DNA of 17,133 bases from Saccharofermentans sp. (GTDB lineage Bacteria; Bacillota_A; Clostridia; Saccharofermentanales; Saccharofermentanaceae). Of this stretch, positions 5,885 through 13,461 are shown one piece after another. Where the stretch lies: contig JAILMZ010000131.1 of assembly GCA_024692105.1 (NCBI GenBank), positions 1 to 17,133 on the forward strand. Reading direction: 5' to 3'. Each line of letters begins with the position of its first letter. The stretch's first letter is position 1. The notes under the pieces are model-generated. The model worked only from the letters and a program-made list of their open reading frames with translations. It ran no database searches and was not told the origin of the DNA. The position numbers and the translations under genes are program-made.

Positions 5885-8253
5885 GTATTCTCCTGTACGG
5901 GTTCCATTTGTTTCATTATATAATCGATTATCTTCTTATGCTTGCTCGATTTCCAAGCGCCTTCTTCAGCCTTTGCAGCAATGGGGAGCAAGATAGGGAA
6001 GTCTAATACTTCGCCCGGCACTCTTCCGCTTCTGAGAGGCTGCATGAAATTCTCCATCAGTTTCTCTTCGGAAGGGTTGGTGTACTCTTCTGGATAAAGG
6101 AAGGCTAACTGACGCTTTGTTGCTTCGATAAAAGATTTGACCGACAAAGGCGAGAGAAGCTCATATTCAGACTCCTGAACGTCTTCGAAAATATCCGGCA
6201 AAGGTCCTTCGACGATCCTTTCTTCGCCTCTTACTATCTTGAGTCCCATAGCATCAAATGAGTAAGAATTCTCAGTGAACTTGAGGTTCAAGAGGATACC
6301 GACGTCAGTATAATGCTGCGAGCGCTGATAGTTCGTATCGAATATGAAGTTGCCGAGAGAATAGAAGATAGTCTTATCTCCAATCGTCTCGTAGTTCATC
6401 GGCACGTGCGGGTGGTGGGAGACAACGATATCTGCACCAAGATCAAGATACTCGATATATCTGTTGCGAGTATAAGGCGACGGGAGAGGGGTGAATTCCT
6501 CTCCTGCATGAGCGACAACAACGCACCAACGGCACTTGGACTTGATGTCCTTGATAACTGCGCCAATCGCATCGAGATCATCCCAGCGGAAACATCCGGG
6601 AACGCCTTCTGATGCTGCGCGGCAAGCTCTCTGGTATCCGACGCAGATCATGCCGATACCGCCTGCTTCATTGATGATTACAGGCTTCCTGGCACCTGTT
6701 ACATCCATGCCTACGCCTATGGTCTGCGCTCCGTAAAACTCAGCGATGTTAAGAGTGCTCTTGAGGCCTGCAGGACCTGCGTCCATGATGTGGTTATTGC
6801 ATAATGACCAGATGTCCGCGCCGATGTCTGTAAGGAACGGCGCGACTTCTTTCTTCATGCAGTGCAAAAGCTGTGTAACTCCCGTCTCGCTTGCAGCAGG
6901 AGTGGTATCCATCAGCGGTCCTTCGACATTCACCACGACGTGGTTGGCATTCTTGAGGAAACCTCTGACCTCATCACTCAGCAGATCCTTATCGGTCCAC
7001 CTGTCTGCCATGTATTTGTCGAAACCGATGTCGCCGGTAAACACTACGGAAGTCTCTTTGTTCCCTGCGGCATACACATACTGCTTGAATGCATCTCCGC
7101 GCTCCTCGAAATTCTTAAAGTACCCGTAAGATGCTGCAGCAGGAGAGAGCACGCAGCTGCTTCCTTGCGGTGTGCGAGCAGCGGCCGTTCTGACAGCAGC
7201 CTGAAGGTCTGCTACGAGCACGCAGCAGGGGAGATTGCCTACTTCCTTATAAATCCTCTCGCCGGACGGATATGCAAAGATATACAGAATGTCCGTGTGA
7301 GAACGGATGAAATCAATCAATAGACTGTAATCTATGTTTCGATCCATGCCGCCAATGATTATGCTCTTGGCGTTCTCGATGCTCTGTGCCGCCTGAATCG
7401 TAGCTTCAGGGATAGTGGAGATGGAATCGTCATAGTAGTTGATGCCGTTAACGTTCCCAATGAACTCCATGCGGTGCGGCAAGCCTTTAAAATCAGCAAA
7501 TGCAGACCTTATCTCTTCGTCAGACATGCCGTAAAGTTCGGAGCATACAGTATAGACGACATTGGCGTTGTACTGATTGTGTTCGCCCAGAAGGCTTATC
7601 TCATATAAGTGCTGATCCACATTCGGCAGTTTGTGAATCGTCGCTTCAGTATCAAGTTCCGGCACGGTCTCTCCGCAATAGAAATGATCGTCGCCATCCT
7701 GATGCCTTGTGATATTAGCCTTAGCGTTGAAGTAATTTCCTATAGTCTTGTAGTAGTCCAGGTGATCTTCGAACAGGTTGAGGAAGATCGCGACGTGCGG
7801 CGAGTACCTGCAGTTATAAAGCTGGTGGCAGGATAATTCAAAGACGACAATGGAATTCTCATCGATGTCGTCAAAGTAATCCATGCAAGGGAAACCGATG
7901 TTGCCTACCAGGAATACTTTGTCGCCATAACGCGAAGATAGGGTGGAGTACAGCAGAGAAGACGTTGTGCTCTTGCCTTTCGTGCCGGTGATGCCGATCG
8001 TCTGCTTGCCGAACATTGAAAGGAAAAGTTCAGTCTGAGACGTAAGCTTATCGCTTTTGACCTCGGTGTATATTCCGGGGCTCTTGATGACCAGGTCATA
8101 GTTATCGAATACGATGTTATCGACCGGTCCCTCGTATATCTCGTAAGATGCAGACGGGCAATGTCCCTGAAGGAATCTCTCCGTCGATTTTCCCTCACGG
8201 CCGTAACCCCAAATTAAGATCTTCTTGTTGTTAAGTTCAGATATTATGTCCAC
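5881..8253 (-). CDS. fusion of a MurD-like Mur ligase with a CapA-type (poly-gamma-glutamate capsule) domain
   Basis: The product has 790 residues. Residues 1-395 align by motif with a complete MurD-type ligase: Rossmann start ILIWGYGREGKS, ATP loop GTKGKST (90-96), FELSCHQL with E139, EDHLDYY with H164, the carbamylated-lysine motif YFNAKA (K178), GLPHRMEF, DDSISTIPEAT (275-285), and LSPAAAS...NFEERG (369-386). Residues about 401-690 are a CapA domain: VVFTGDIG, NVEGPL, NNHIMDAG, AHAGEEF, SHHPHV and YSLGNFIFD. There is no signal peptide or membrane segment, so the CapA half should be cytoplasmic. The ligase half should join an amino acid to a carboxyl group using ATP. The start is GTG 8253, with GGAG 7 bases upstream. 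It lies between a two-pass membrane protein and a coupled acetyltransferase. It is not the usual stand-alone murD. Confidence 0.9.
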   Translation of the reverse strand: MDIISELNNKKILIWGYGREGKSTERFLQGHCPSASYEIYEGPVDNIVFDNYDLVIKSPGIYTEVKSDKLTSQTELFLSMFGKQTIGITGTKGKSTTSSLLYSTLSSRYGDKVFLVGNIGFPCMDYFDDIDENSIVVFELSCHQLYNCRYSPHVAIFLNLFEDHLDYYKTIGNYFNAKANITRHQDGDDHFYCGETVPELDTEATIHKLPNVDQHLYEISLLGEHNQYNANVVYTVCSELYGMSDEEIRSAFADFKGLPHRMEFIGNVNGINYYDDSISTIPEATIQAAQSIENAKSIIIGGMDRNIDYSLLIDFIRSHTDILYIFAYPSGERIYKEVGNLPCCVLVADLQAAVRTAAARTPQGSSCVLSPAAASYGYFKNFEERGDAFKQYVYAAGNKETSVVFTGDIGFDKYMADRWTDKDLLSDEVRGFLKNANHVVVNVEGPLMDTTPAASETGVTQLLHCMKKEVAPFLTDIGADIWSLCNNHIMDAGPAGLKSTLNIAEFYGAQTIGVGMDVTGARKPVIINEAGGIGMICVGYQRACRAASEGVPGCFRWDDLDAIGAVIKDIKSKCRWCVVVAHAGEEFTPLPSPYTRNRYIEYLDLGADIVVSHHPHVPMNYETIGDKTIFYSLGNFIFDTNYQRSQHYTDVGILLNLKFTENSYSFDAMGLKIVRGEERIVEGPLPDIFEDVQESEYELLSPLSVKSFIEATKRQLAFLYPEEYTNPSEEKLMENFMQPLRSGRVPGEVLDFPILLPIAAKAEEGAWKSSKHKKIIDYIMKQMEPVQENT

Positions 8254-8269
8254 TAATTAACTCCGTCGG

Positions 8270-8929
8270 TTATTCATTCATGAATTCTTCGTAATTAAGT
8301 CTGCTCTTAAAGCATTCCATATCTTTTAGTTTTTTGCTTACATAAACGGTAGGCTTGCCATCCTGGTCTTTGTGGATCTCAGAACGATAATTCATCCACT
8401 CACGCTCAAGCTGGAATATGTTCTTGAAATTCTCAGGCTGCGCACCTAATTTCTTTTCCTGGAAAACATCACTATGAACAGCAAGGAAAAAACGATAGGC
8501 AAAAAGGTCGTCGATGATCTTAAAATTGATTACGCCGTTCTTCTCCAGAAGATATATGGTCTCAAAGAACGTAAGATAGTTGGAGATCTCGGCTTTAGTT
8601 ATTTCGTTGGTTCTGTCGGGACCGTTATTATCCAATTTATCTTGCAGGATAGTATAGACTTCCATGTATTTGGGGTTTTCCACGTAGCTTTTGTTAAGCT
8701 CTACAATAAAATCACCTCTGGCGATCTCTGTGGAACCTTTAAATTCCTGAACACTGAAGATAATCGTGACCAGTAAGCCTGCTATCTCTGCATATTGAAG
8801 TTCTATGGGAAGAGCAACAAGCAGATCTATGCCTTTTGTTTTTGTCCACAGATGGAATACGACGACTGGTGCAACTACCAAGACTAAGATAAGAGCCAGC
8901 AGCATTTTTCTTCTCATAGATTTATCCAT
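8270..8929 (-). CDS. two-pass membrane protein of unknown function
   Basis: The product has 219 residues. Two hydrophobic segments, about 8-28 and 46-62, form an N-terminal hairpin in the membrane; the remaining 155 residues are cytoplasmic-looking and helical (for example YLTFFETIYLLEKNGVINFK, 118-137). I recall similar helical tails in small membrane proteins of unknown function but cannot assign a family. The stop lies 16 bases before the MurD-CapA start, so this is the first gene of that operon and could anchor the otherwise soluble fusion at the membrane. ATG 8929 lacks a clear ribosome binding site; Met 5 and Met 9 are possible alternatives. Confidence 0.75.
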   Translation of the reverse strand: MDKSMRRKMLLALILVLVVAPVVVFHLWTKTKGIDLLVALPIELQYAEIAGLLVTIIFSVQEFKGSTEIARGDFIVELNKSYVENPKYMEVYTILQDKLDNNGPDRTNEITKAEISNYLTFFETIYLLEKNGVINFKIIDDLFAYRFFLAVHSDVFQEKKLGAQPENFKNIFQLEREWMNYRSEIHKDQDGKPTVYVSKKLKDMECFKSRLNYEEFMNE

Positions 8930-8989
8930 TTTGACTTACCCGTGCCTGAATTCTCAGTATTATTGCGGCATAAGATTCCGCTTCATGTA

Positions 8990-8998
8990 ATTTTAGCA
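8990..8998 (-). promoter_or_regulatory. candidate extended -10 promoter for the MurD-CapA operon
   Basis: The minus strand reads TGCTAAAAT, an extended -10 element (TGnTAnAAT), 61 bases before the ATG at 8929. No good -35 box is present at the usual distance, as is common for extended -10 promoters. Confidence 0.35.
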
Positions 8999-9028
8999 TA
9001 TTACTTTTATTAATATCCGTTGTTTCAC

Positions 9029-9037
9029 TGTTAAAAT
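9029..9037 (+). promoter_or_regulatory. candidate extended -10 promoter for the phosphatase gene
   Basis: TGTTAAAAT forms an extended -10 element 39 bases before the ATG at 9077, divergent from the similar element at 8990-8998. No convincing -35 box is seen. Confidence 0.35.
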
Positions 9038-9076
9038 GTAATTACCAAATCCCAAGAAACCCTATAGAGGTGCACT

Positions 9077-9742
9077 ATGCGCATATACTGCATGTCCGAC
9101 ATCCACGGCTGTCTCAAAGAGTTCGAAGAGGCATTGGCGCTCATCACGGACCGCCTTAATGATGACGACACGAAACTCGTCCTTCTCGGCGACTATATCC
9201 ACATGGGCCCTGACAGCAGGGGCGTGCTTGACCGCGTCATCGGGCTCCAGAAAGAATACGGCAAGGACAAGGTGATCGCGCTTCTCGGCAACCACGAGGA
9301 AAGCTGCATCTCTGGGCTCACCAACATTGACGACGGCAACGGTGCCATCGCAGGCGACGAAGAATACATCAAGTGGATGCGTACGCTGCCGCTTTACTGG
9401 ACTGCGGGCAGGACGATCTTCGTGCACGCGGGGATCGACGAGGAAGCGGCAGACCTCTGGAAAGTCGGCACGGCAGATTACATCTTCACCTCGAAATACC
9501 CCGCCGAAACGGGCGAGATCGAAGACCTCGACATGAAGGTCGTGGCAGGACACATCGGCACCGCCTCCATTTCAGGCGAGAAGGATTTCCACGGCATCTA
9601 CCACGACGGCTCGAGCCACTACTATATAGACGGCTCCGTGTATGATTCGGGCACGATCCCCGTTCTTCTTGTGGACACTGATAAAGATAAGTATTACAGC
9701 GTAACGGCAGACGGGAAGAGCGAAATAGTTCCCTATAAATAA
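9077..9742 (+). CDS. PPP-type metallophosphatase with altered second motif
   Basis: The product has 221 residues, usual size for bacterial PPP phosphatases of the PrpA/ApaH type. Metal-binding motifs are in order: SDIHG (D8, H10), GDYIHMG (D39), GNHE (N72, H73), HAGI (H117) and AGHIG (H159). The family's second motif is GDxVDRG; here D and R are replaced by H42 and M43, and that arginine normally contacts the phosphate. The metal ligands remain, so a hydrolase is likely, but protein phosphatase activity is not certain; a nucleotide or other phosphoester may be the substrate. ATG 9077 has AGAGGTG upstream. It stands alone ahead of the SseB-like gene. Confidence 0.85.
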   Translation: MRIYCMSDIHGCLKEFEEALALITDRLNDDDTKLVLLGDYIHMGPDSRGVLDRVIGLQKEYGKDKVIALLGNHEESCISGLTNIDDGNGAIAGDEEYIKWMRTLPLYWTAGRTIFVHAGIDEEAADLWKVGTADYIFTSKYPAETGEIEDLDMKVVAGHIGTASISGEKDFHGIYHDGSSHYYIDGSVYDSGTIPVLLVDTDKDKYYSVTADGKSEIVPYK

Positions 9743-9777
9743 GTGCTTTTCGGGCAGGTTTGAGATTGCCTGTTGCA

Positions 9778-9795
9778 TGTCCAATTAAATGGACA
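9778..9795. repeat. small hairpin before the SseB-like gene
   Basis: tgtcca (9778-9783) pairs with tggaca (9790-9795) over a 6-base AT loop. It is 50 bases upstream of the start at 9845. There is no T-run, so it is not an obvious terminator; it might be a small operator or leader hairpin. Confidence 0.3.
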
Positions 9796-9844
9796 CCTCT
9801 TGATGTTTAATGTAGGCAGAAAAATAGCATCGGAGGTACGAGTA

Positions 9845-10333
9845 ATGTTTGACGATTTTAACTTTGATTACATTAAGGAACTGAAGGACGCGCTGGCTGC
9901 AGCATCTGAGGACTACTCTGAGGCGAACTGGCTCGATGTCGTATCTCTGCTGACAGACGGCATCAAGGACGGCAACGAGCTGCTCATCCCGGTCGCAAAG
10001 CTCGCTTTCCTCAAGATTGAGTTCGACCCGGACGCAGAGTTCGAGGACATCTTCCCGGACGAGCTGCCCGATTACAACTACAACATCCTGGAGATGCCCG
10101 ACGGCCGCAGGTGGCTGCCTCTGTTCACGGACGATGACGAGGCCATTGATATGGTTCCCACCAACGACATCAGGCTCATCCCGATAAGGGAGGCTTTCGA
10201 GCTGACTCTTCTCAACGAGGAGCTCGACGGCATCATCATCAACCTCTTCTCAGATATCTTCCTCATTACAAGGCAGCACATCGAGATGATTCTCGAGGAG
10301 ATTGACGACGAGGGCTATGCCGATGCCGGCTGA
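9845..10333 (+). CDS. acidic SseB-like protein
   Basis: The product has 162 residues and is very acidic (MFDDFNFDY at the start, EEIDDEG near the end). Residues about 82-150 match the SseB N-terminal domain pattern: LPLFTDDDEA (91-100), IPIREAFEL (112-120), LDGIIINLFSDIFLITRQHI (127-146). SseB-like domains occur in many Firmicutes proteins of poorly known role. The start was set at ATG 9845 because GGAGGT lies 7 bases upstream; an in-frame TTG 72 bases earlier has no such signal. The following exonuclease gene begins 55 bases later on the same strand. Confidence 0.75.
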   Translation: MFDDFNFDYIKELKDALAAASEDYSEANWLDVVSLLTDGIKDGNELLIPVAKLAFLKIEFDPDAEFEDIFPDELPDYNYNILEMPDGRRWLPLFTDDDEAIDMVPTNDIRLIPIREAFELTLLNEELDGIIINLFSDIFLITRQHIEMILEEIDDEGYADAG

Positions 10334-10388
10334 TGCCCCCGTGCATTTTTGGCGGACATATTCCGCAGCGGAGTGATACACTTGTGAT

Positions 10389-11036
10389 ATGGAAAAGAAA
10401 GAATACATAGTTTTTGACCTGGAGACGACCGGCTTGTCCTCTGACAGCGACGAAGTAATCGAGATCTCCGCCCTGAAGATAAAGGGCGGCAAGATAGAAG
10501 ATGAGTTCTCGACTTTGGTCGATCCGGGAAGGCACATTCCTTCTGTCGCAAGCAGCGTGAACGGAATAACTGACGATATGGTCGCAGGCGCTCCTTGCAT
10601 GGAAGAGGCGCTTGGCGATTTCCTTGATTTTGTCGGCGACCTGGATCTCGTCGGGCACAACATCGCCAGATTCGACATGAAGTTTATCCAGAGGGACAGT
10701 GAGAGATACTTCGGTAAGACGCTTAACAATAATGTTATAGATACGCTCACTCTGTCGAGACGTTATCTCACCGATCAAGGCAGTCACTCATTGGGCGCGC
10801 TCGCGTGCCGTTTTGACGTGTCGTACGAAGGTGCGCACCGTGCGCTCGCTGACTGCAAGATCAACTTCCAGGTATATCAGCATCTGCTTGAAGCAATGAA
10901 GAGTGCGATCGCCAAAGTCGATTGCGAGAACAAGTGCCCGTACTGCGGCAACGCGCTCGTCCAAAGGAACGGCAAGCACGGAAGGTTCTGGGGATGCTCG
11001 AGCTACCCCGTCTGCAGATACACAAGAGATTACTGA
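10389..11036 (+). CDS. DnaQ-type 3'-5' exonuclease with C-terminal topoisomerase-type zinc ribbon
   Basis: The product has 215 residues. Residues 5-170 form a DEDDh exonuclease like the epsilon subunit of DNA polymerase III: FDLETTG (D10, E12), GHNIARFD (D96), and H150 with D155 in GAHRALADCK. Residues 180-215 add a zinc ribbon with C183-x2-C186 and C203-x5-C209, ending in the GRFWGCSSYPVCRYT pattern of topoisomerase I C-terminal zinc fingers. It should remove nucleotides from 3' ends, the ribbon probably holding single-stranded DNA. ATG 10389 is preceded by GGAG about 15 bases upstream, rather far. The glycerate kinase gene follows after 4 bases, so the two share a transcript. Confidence 0.92.
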   Translation: MEKKEYIVFDLETTGLSSDSDEVIEISALKIKGGKIEDEFSTLVDPGRHIPSVASSVNGITDDMVAGAPCMEEALGDFLDFVGDLDLVGHNIARFDMKFIQRDSERYFGKTLNNNVIDTLTLSRRYLTDQGSHSLGALACRFDVSYEGAHRALADCKINFQVYQHLLEAMKSAIAKVDCENKCPYCGNALVQRNGKHGRFWGCSSYPVCRYTRDY

Positions 11037-11040
11037 TCCC

Positions 11041-12120
11041 ATGAGATTCGTTGTAGCAATGGATTCGTTCAAGGGAAGTATTACTTCTCTTGAAGCAGGT
11101 GAGGCCGTAAAGCGCGGCATTCTTGCAGCATGCCCCGATGCAACAGTTACCGTTCTTCCTCTTGCCGACGGCGGTGAGGGAACGCTTGACTGCATTGCGC
11201 CTTTCATACGCGGCGAGGAGATAACACTTACCGTCAAAGGCCCTCTCGGTGAGCCGGTGTCTGCTTCTTATATCTACGATTCTGCAGATAAGGTTGCCTA
11301 CATCGAGATGGCGCGCGCCTCTGGTCTTACTCTGGTCGATCCTAAGCATCTTGATGCCGTACATGCTTCTTCTTACGGAACAGGCGAACTGATACTTGAT
11401 GCTATCCATCGCGGCGCTCGTTCCGTGACTGTCTTTATCGGAGGCAGCGCGACAAGCGACGGCGGCGCAGGAATGCTTCAGGCAATGGGCGCGAGATTCC
11501 TGGATAAAAACGGGGAAGAGATAGGTCCCGGAGCAGCAGGTCTGGCAGATCTTGTTTCTGCCGATCTGAGCTCGCTTGCAGGACGTGACGTCTCTTTTAC
11601 CGTGGCAAGCGATGTGACCAATCCTTTGTGCGGTTCTGACGGCTGCGCGTTCGTCTACGGACCTCAGAAAGGTGCTTCTTTTGTCGATTGTAAATATATA
11701 GAAAAAAATCTATATAACTATTCCAGCGTGTTGGGGTACGATCCGTTCGAGAAGGGGACGGGCGCTGCCGGAGGGATGAGTTTCGCGCTCAAGAATGCGC
11801 TCGGAGCGGAGGTGAAGTCAGGTGCGGACATCGTAACGACTGTGACCGGGACCGCCCGCGAAATAAGCCTTTGTAACATTGTTATCACCGGCGAGGGCTG
11901 CATGGACGGCCAGACTGTCCGAGGCAAAGCACCGATGAAAATCCTCGAGCTGGGACGGCAGTTCGGCAAGCCCGTGATCGGGTTGTGCGGCGTTCTTGGC
12001 GAGGGTGCCGGGGAATGTCTGGCGGCCGGTTTCGAGAGGGTGGTGCCTCTGGTGCGGCCAGTAATGGAACGCGATGCAGCGATCCTGAGCGTCGAAGAGA
12101 CGGCCGCAAATTTGATATAA
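11041..12120 (+). CDS. glycerate kinase (GarK/GlxK family)
   Basis: The product has 359 residues, close to the usual 370-380. Conserved motifs are present: DSFKGS (8-13), PLADGGEGT (40-48), GGSATSDGGAGML (134-146), NPLCG and VYGPQKGA (194-212), GTGAAGGM (239-246) and TGEGCMDGQTVRGK (283-296). It phosphorylates D-glycerate with ATP, feeding it into glycolysis, and acts in the cytosol. The start was placed at ATG 11041, where the family's usual N-terminus begins; the frame is open further upstream but only as an overlap with the exonuclease gene, 4 bases before. No strong ribosome binding site is visible, which fits coupling to the upstream gene. Confidence 0.95.
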   Translation: MRFVVAMDSFKGSITSLEAGEAVKRGILAACPDATVTVLPLADGGEGTLDCIAPFIRGEEITLTVKGPLGEPVSASYIYDSADKVAYIEMARASGLTLVDPKHLDAVHASSYGTGELILDAIHRGARSVTVFIGGSATSDGGAGMLQAMGARFLDKNGEEIGPGAAGLADLVSADLSSLAGRDVSFTVASDVTNPLCGSDGCAFVYGPQKGASFVDCKYIEKNLYNYSSVLGYDPFEKGTGAAGGMSFALKNALGAEVKSGADIVTTVTGTAREISLCNIVITGEGCMDGQTVRGKAPMKILELGRQFGKPVIGLCGVLGEGAGECLAAGFERVVPLVRPVMERDAAILSVEETAANLI

Positions 12121-12180
12121 TGACCGGTATAAGTTGTATGGTTGCAAAACCGCGTGTTTACAACCGGAGAGGAGAATTCT

Positions 12181-13152
12181 ATGCCGTTAGTACAAGCAAA
12201 GTGTGAAGGATGTGGCGGAATACTTACCGTTGACTCCGATCTTAAGGCGGCGATCTGCCCTCATTGCGGATCGGCATATGTTGTCCAGGACAGCATCAAC
12301 TACTACAACTCCGTCACGAAGATAGAGAACATGCACGCCGACGTCGTCAATGTGTCCGACGAGAGCACTTCCGAGGGCAGGCTTAAGGCGGCCGACGCAT
12401 ACATGAAGATGAAGAAATACGCTGAGGCTGAGGCCGAGTACCGTAACGTTACTGAGCTTGCCCCGCAGAATTATCTCGGCTGGTGCGGCCTGATATCATC
12501 TTTTACATGTGAGTTTACCCGCAGGATCAAAGCCAAGAAGGACTTCTCCGACCTGGAAGAATATGCCAATTCCGCAAAGCTCATGGCGCCCGGCGGCGAG
12601 AGCGACTCGACCGTCCAAAAGCTCGGAGAATACCTTGCTGCCCAGACTGATCTGAATAATGAAGAGATCAAAAAGCTTAAAGATACTATCTCCCAGATGG
12701 AGGAAGAGGAAAAGCAGCTGCATGCGAAGGAGATAGATCTGGATGGTAAACTGAGCCAGTTGGTGCGTGAGCACGGGAAAATACAGGTGAGAAAAGCGAG
12801 ATATGATAATCAGAGAGCTAATAATGTAACTGACTATAAACTCTTAGCATTTTTTATATTCCTGATTTTTGGGGGATTCTTTGCTCTATTGGCTTTTATC
12901 TTTAGTAAGATAAGTCCAGAGTATGCAATTAGTAATACGGTTTTAACTGTGATAGCCTGTATTTTCTTTGCGCTGGCTGTAATTATCTTCATCTGGCGAT
13001 TGGTCGATCGCTCTCATGTGAATAAAACCCATGACGCAATGGAAATACAAGAGTTTGATCTTAGCAGCGAGATCGAATCTGTTAATACGAAGATAAACTT
13101 TTGTAATAACAGGATCGCTTCATGTAGAGAGGAACTCAAACAGTACGACTGA
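12181..13152 (+). CDS. zinc-ribbon, TPR/coiled-coil membrane protein
   Basis: The product has 323 residues. A zinc ribbon at the N-terminus uses C8-x2-C11 and C26-x2-C29. Residues 64-155 look like TPR-type helices (LKAADAYMKMKKYAEAEAEY), 158-212 a coiled coil rich in E and K, 219-241 and 252-273 two membrane segments, and 283-320 a second helical stretch. This matches a widespread Firmicutes group of 'TFIIB-type zinc ribbon' membrane proteins without known role. The start is ATG 12181, with GGAGAGGAGAA just upstream. From about base 12790 the gene is more AT-rich than before, at the membrane region. It follows glycerate kinase by 60 bases. Confidence 0.8.
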   Translation: MPLVQAKCEGCGGILTVDSDLKAAICPHCGSAYVVQDSINYYNSVTKIENMHADVVNVSDESTSEGRLKAADAYMKMKKYAEAEAEYRNVTELAPQNYLGWCGLISSFTCEFTRRIKAKKDFSDLEEYANSAKLMAPGGESDSTVQKLGEYLAAQTDLNNEEIKKLKDTISQMEEEEKQLHAKEIDLDGKLSQLVREHGKIQVRKARYDNQRANNVTDYKLLAFFIFLIFGGFFALLAFIFSKISPEYAISNTVLTVIACIFFALAVIIFIWRLVDRSHVNKTHDAMEIQEFDLSSEIESVNTKINFCNNRIASCREELKQYD

Positions 13153-13309
13153 CAGGGTATTACGCTCCGTTGCGTGATGCCGCTTGTAAGTTTTTCTGTT
13201 TTTGCCTGCTGATTTGTGTTTTTGTCCCATTAATCGGTCAGCCTGCATGCGATACTTCATACTGTAAAACATCTTCTTCTGTGTTTTCACAGTTTCTCCT
13301 CTCTAATAT
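13153..13309. other. intergenic sequence with nothing recognised
   Basis: This stretch follows the zinc-ribbon membrane gene. It is T-rich in parts and holds a weak hairpin (acgc/gcgt near 13160-13173). The plus-strand open frame across it runs through the terminator and repeats, has no ribosome binding site, and is not a gene. Confidence 0.5.
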
Positions 13310-13351
13310 CCCTTGCCGCTTTTTGTGTTTCTCGGCAAGGGGTTGTTTTTT
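13310..13351 (+). terminator. intrinsic terminator downstream of the zinc-ribbon membrane gene
   Basis: A perfect 9-bp stem, cccttgccg (13310-13318) with cggcaaggg (13333-13341), closes a 14-base loop and is followed by GTTGTTTTTT. It would end plus-strand transcription, about 160 bases after the last stop codon. Confidence 0.85.
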
Positions 13352-13352
13352 C

Positions 13353-13461
13353 CCAAGTACACTGCCAGCTAGCTGGACACTCCCGTGGAGTAATCGCCCA
13401 AAACCGCCGATTATTCCAAGCACACTGCCAGCTGGTTAGACACCCACCTGGAATTCAATCG
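13353..13461. repeat. two-copy imperfect direct repeat with 63-bp period
   Basis: Unit 1 (13353-13396) and unit 2 (13416-13461) share the pattern CCAAG-Y-ACACTGCCAGCT, then GACAC, then TGGA and AATCG. Unit 1 contains a perfect 12-bp palindrome, ccagctagctgg (13365-13376), which in unit 2 is reduced to ccagctgg. Between them ggagtaatcg (13387-13396) can pair with cgattattcc (13408-13417), 9 of 10. Unit 2 runs a few bases into the 3' end of the nuclease-like gene. A related layout is seen at 16905-16993. Confidence 0.6.

Noticed and set aside
5881..8253. Ordinary murD of the cell-wall pathway
   Set aside because: Fused to CapA, altered substrate motif, and none of the usual division and cell-wall gene neighbours (mraY, ftsW, murG).
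9062..9553. Minus-strand ORF of 163 codons over the phosphatase gene
   Set aside because: Antisense shadow; the plus-strand frame has all phosphatase motifs.
10903..11040. In-frame extension of glycerate kinase into the exonuclease gene
   Set aside because: The extra 46 residues are low-complexity shadow of the exonuclease; the family's N-terminus starts at 11041.
13353..13461. CRISPR array
   Set aside because: Only two imperfect units, each internally palindromic, with no regular spacers and no cas genes.
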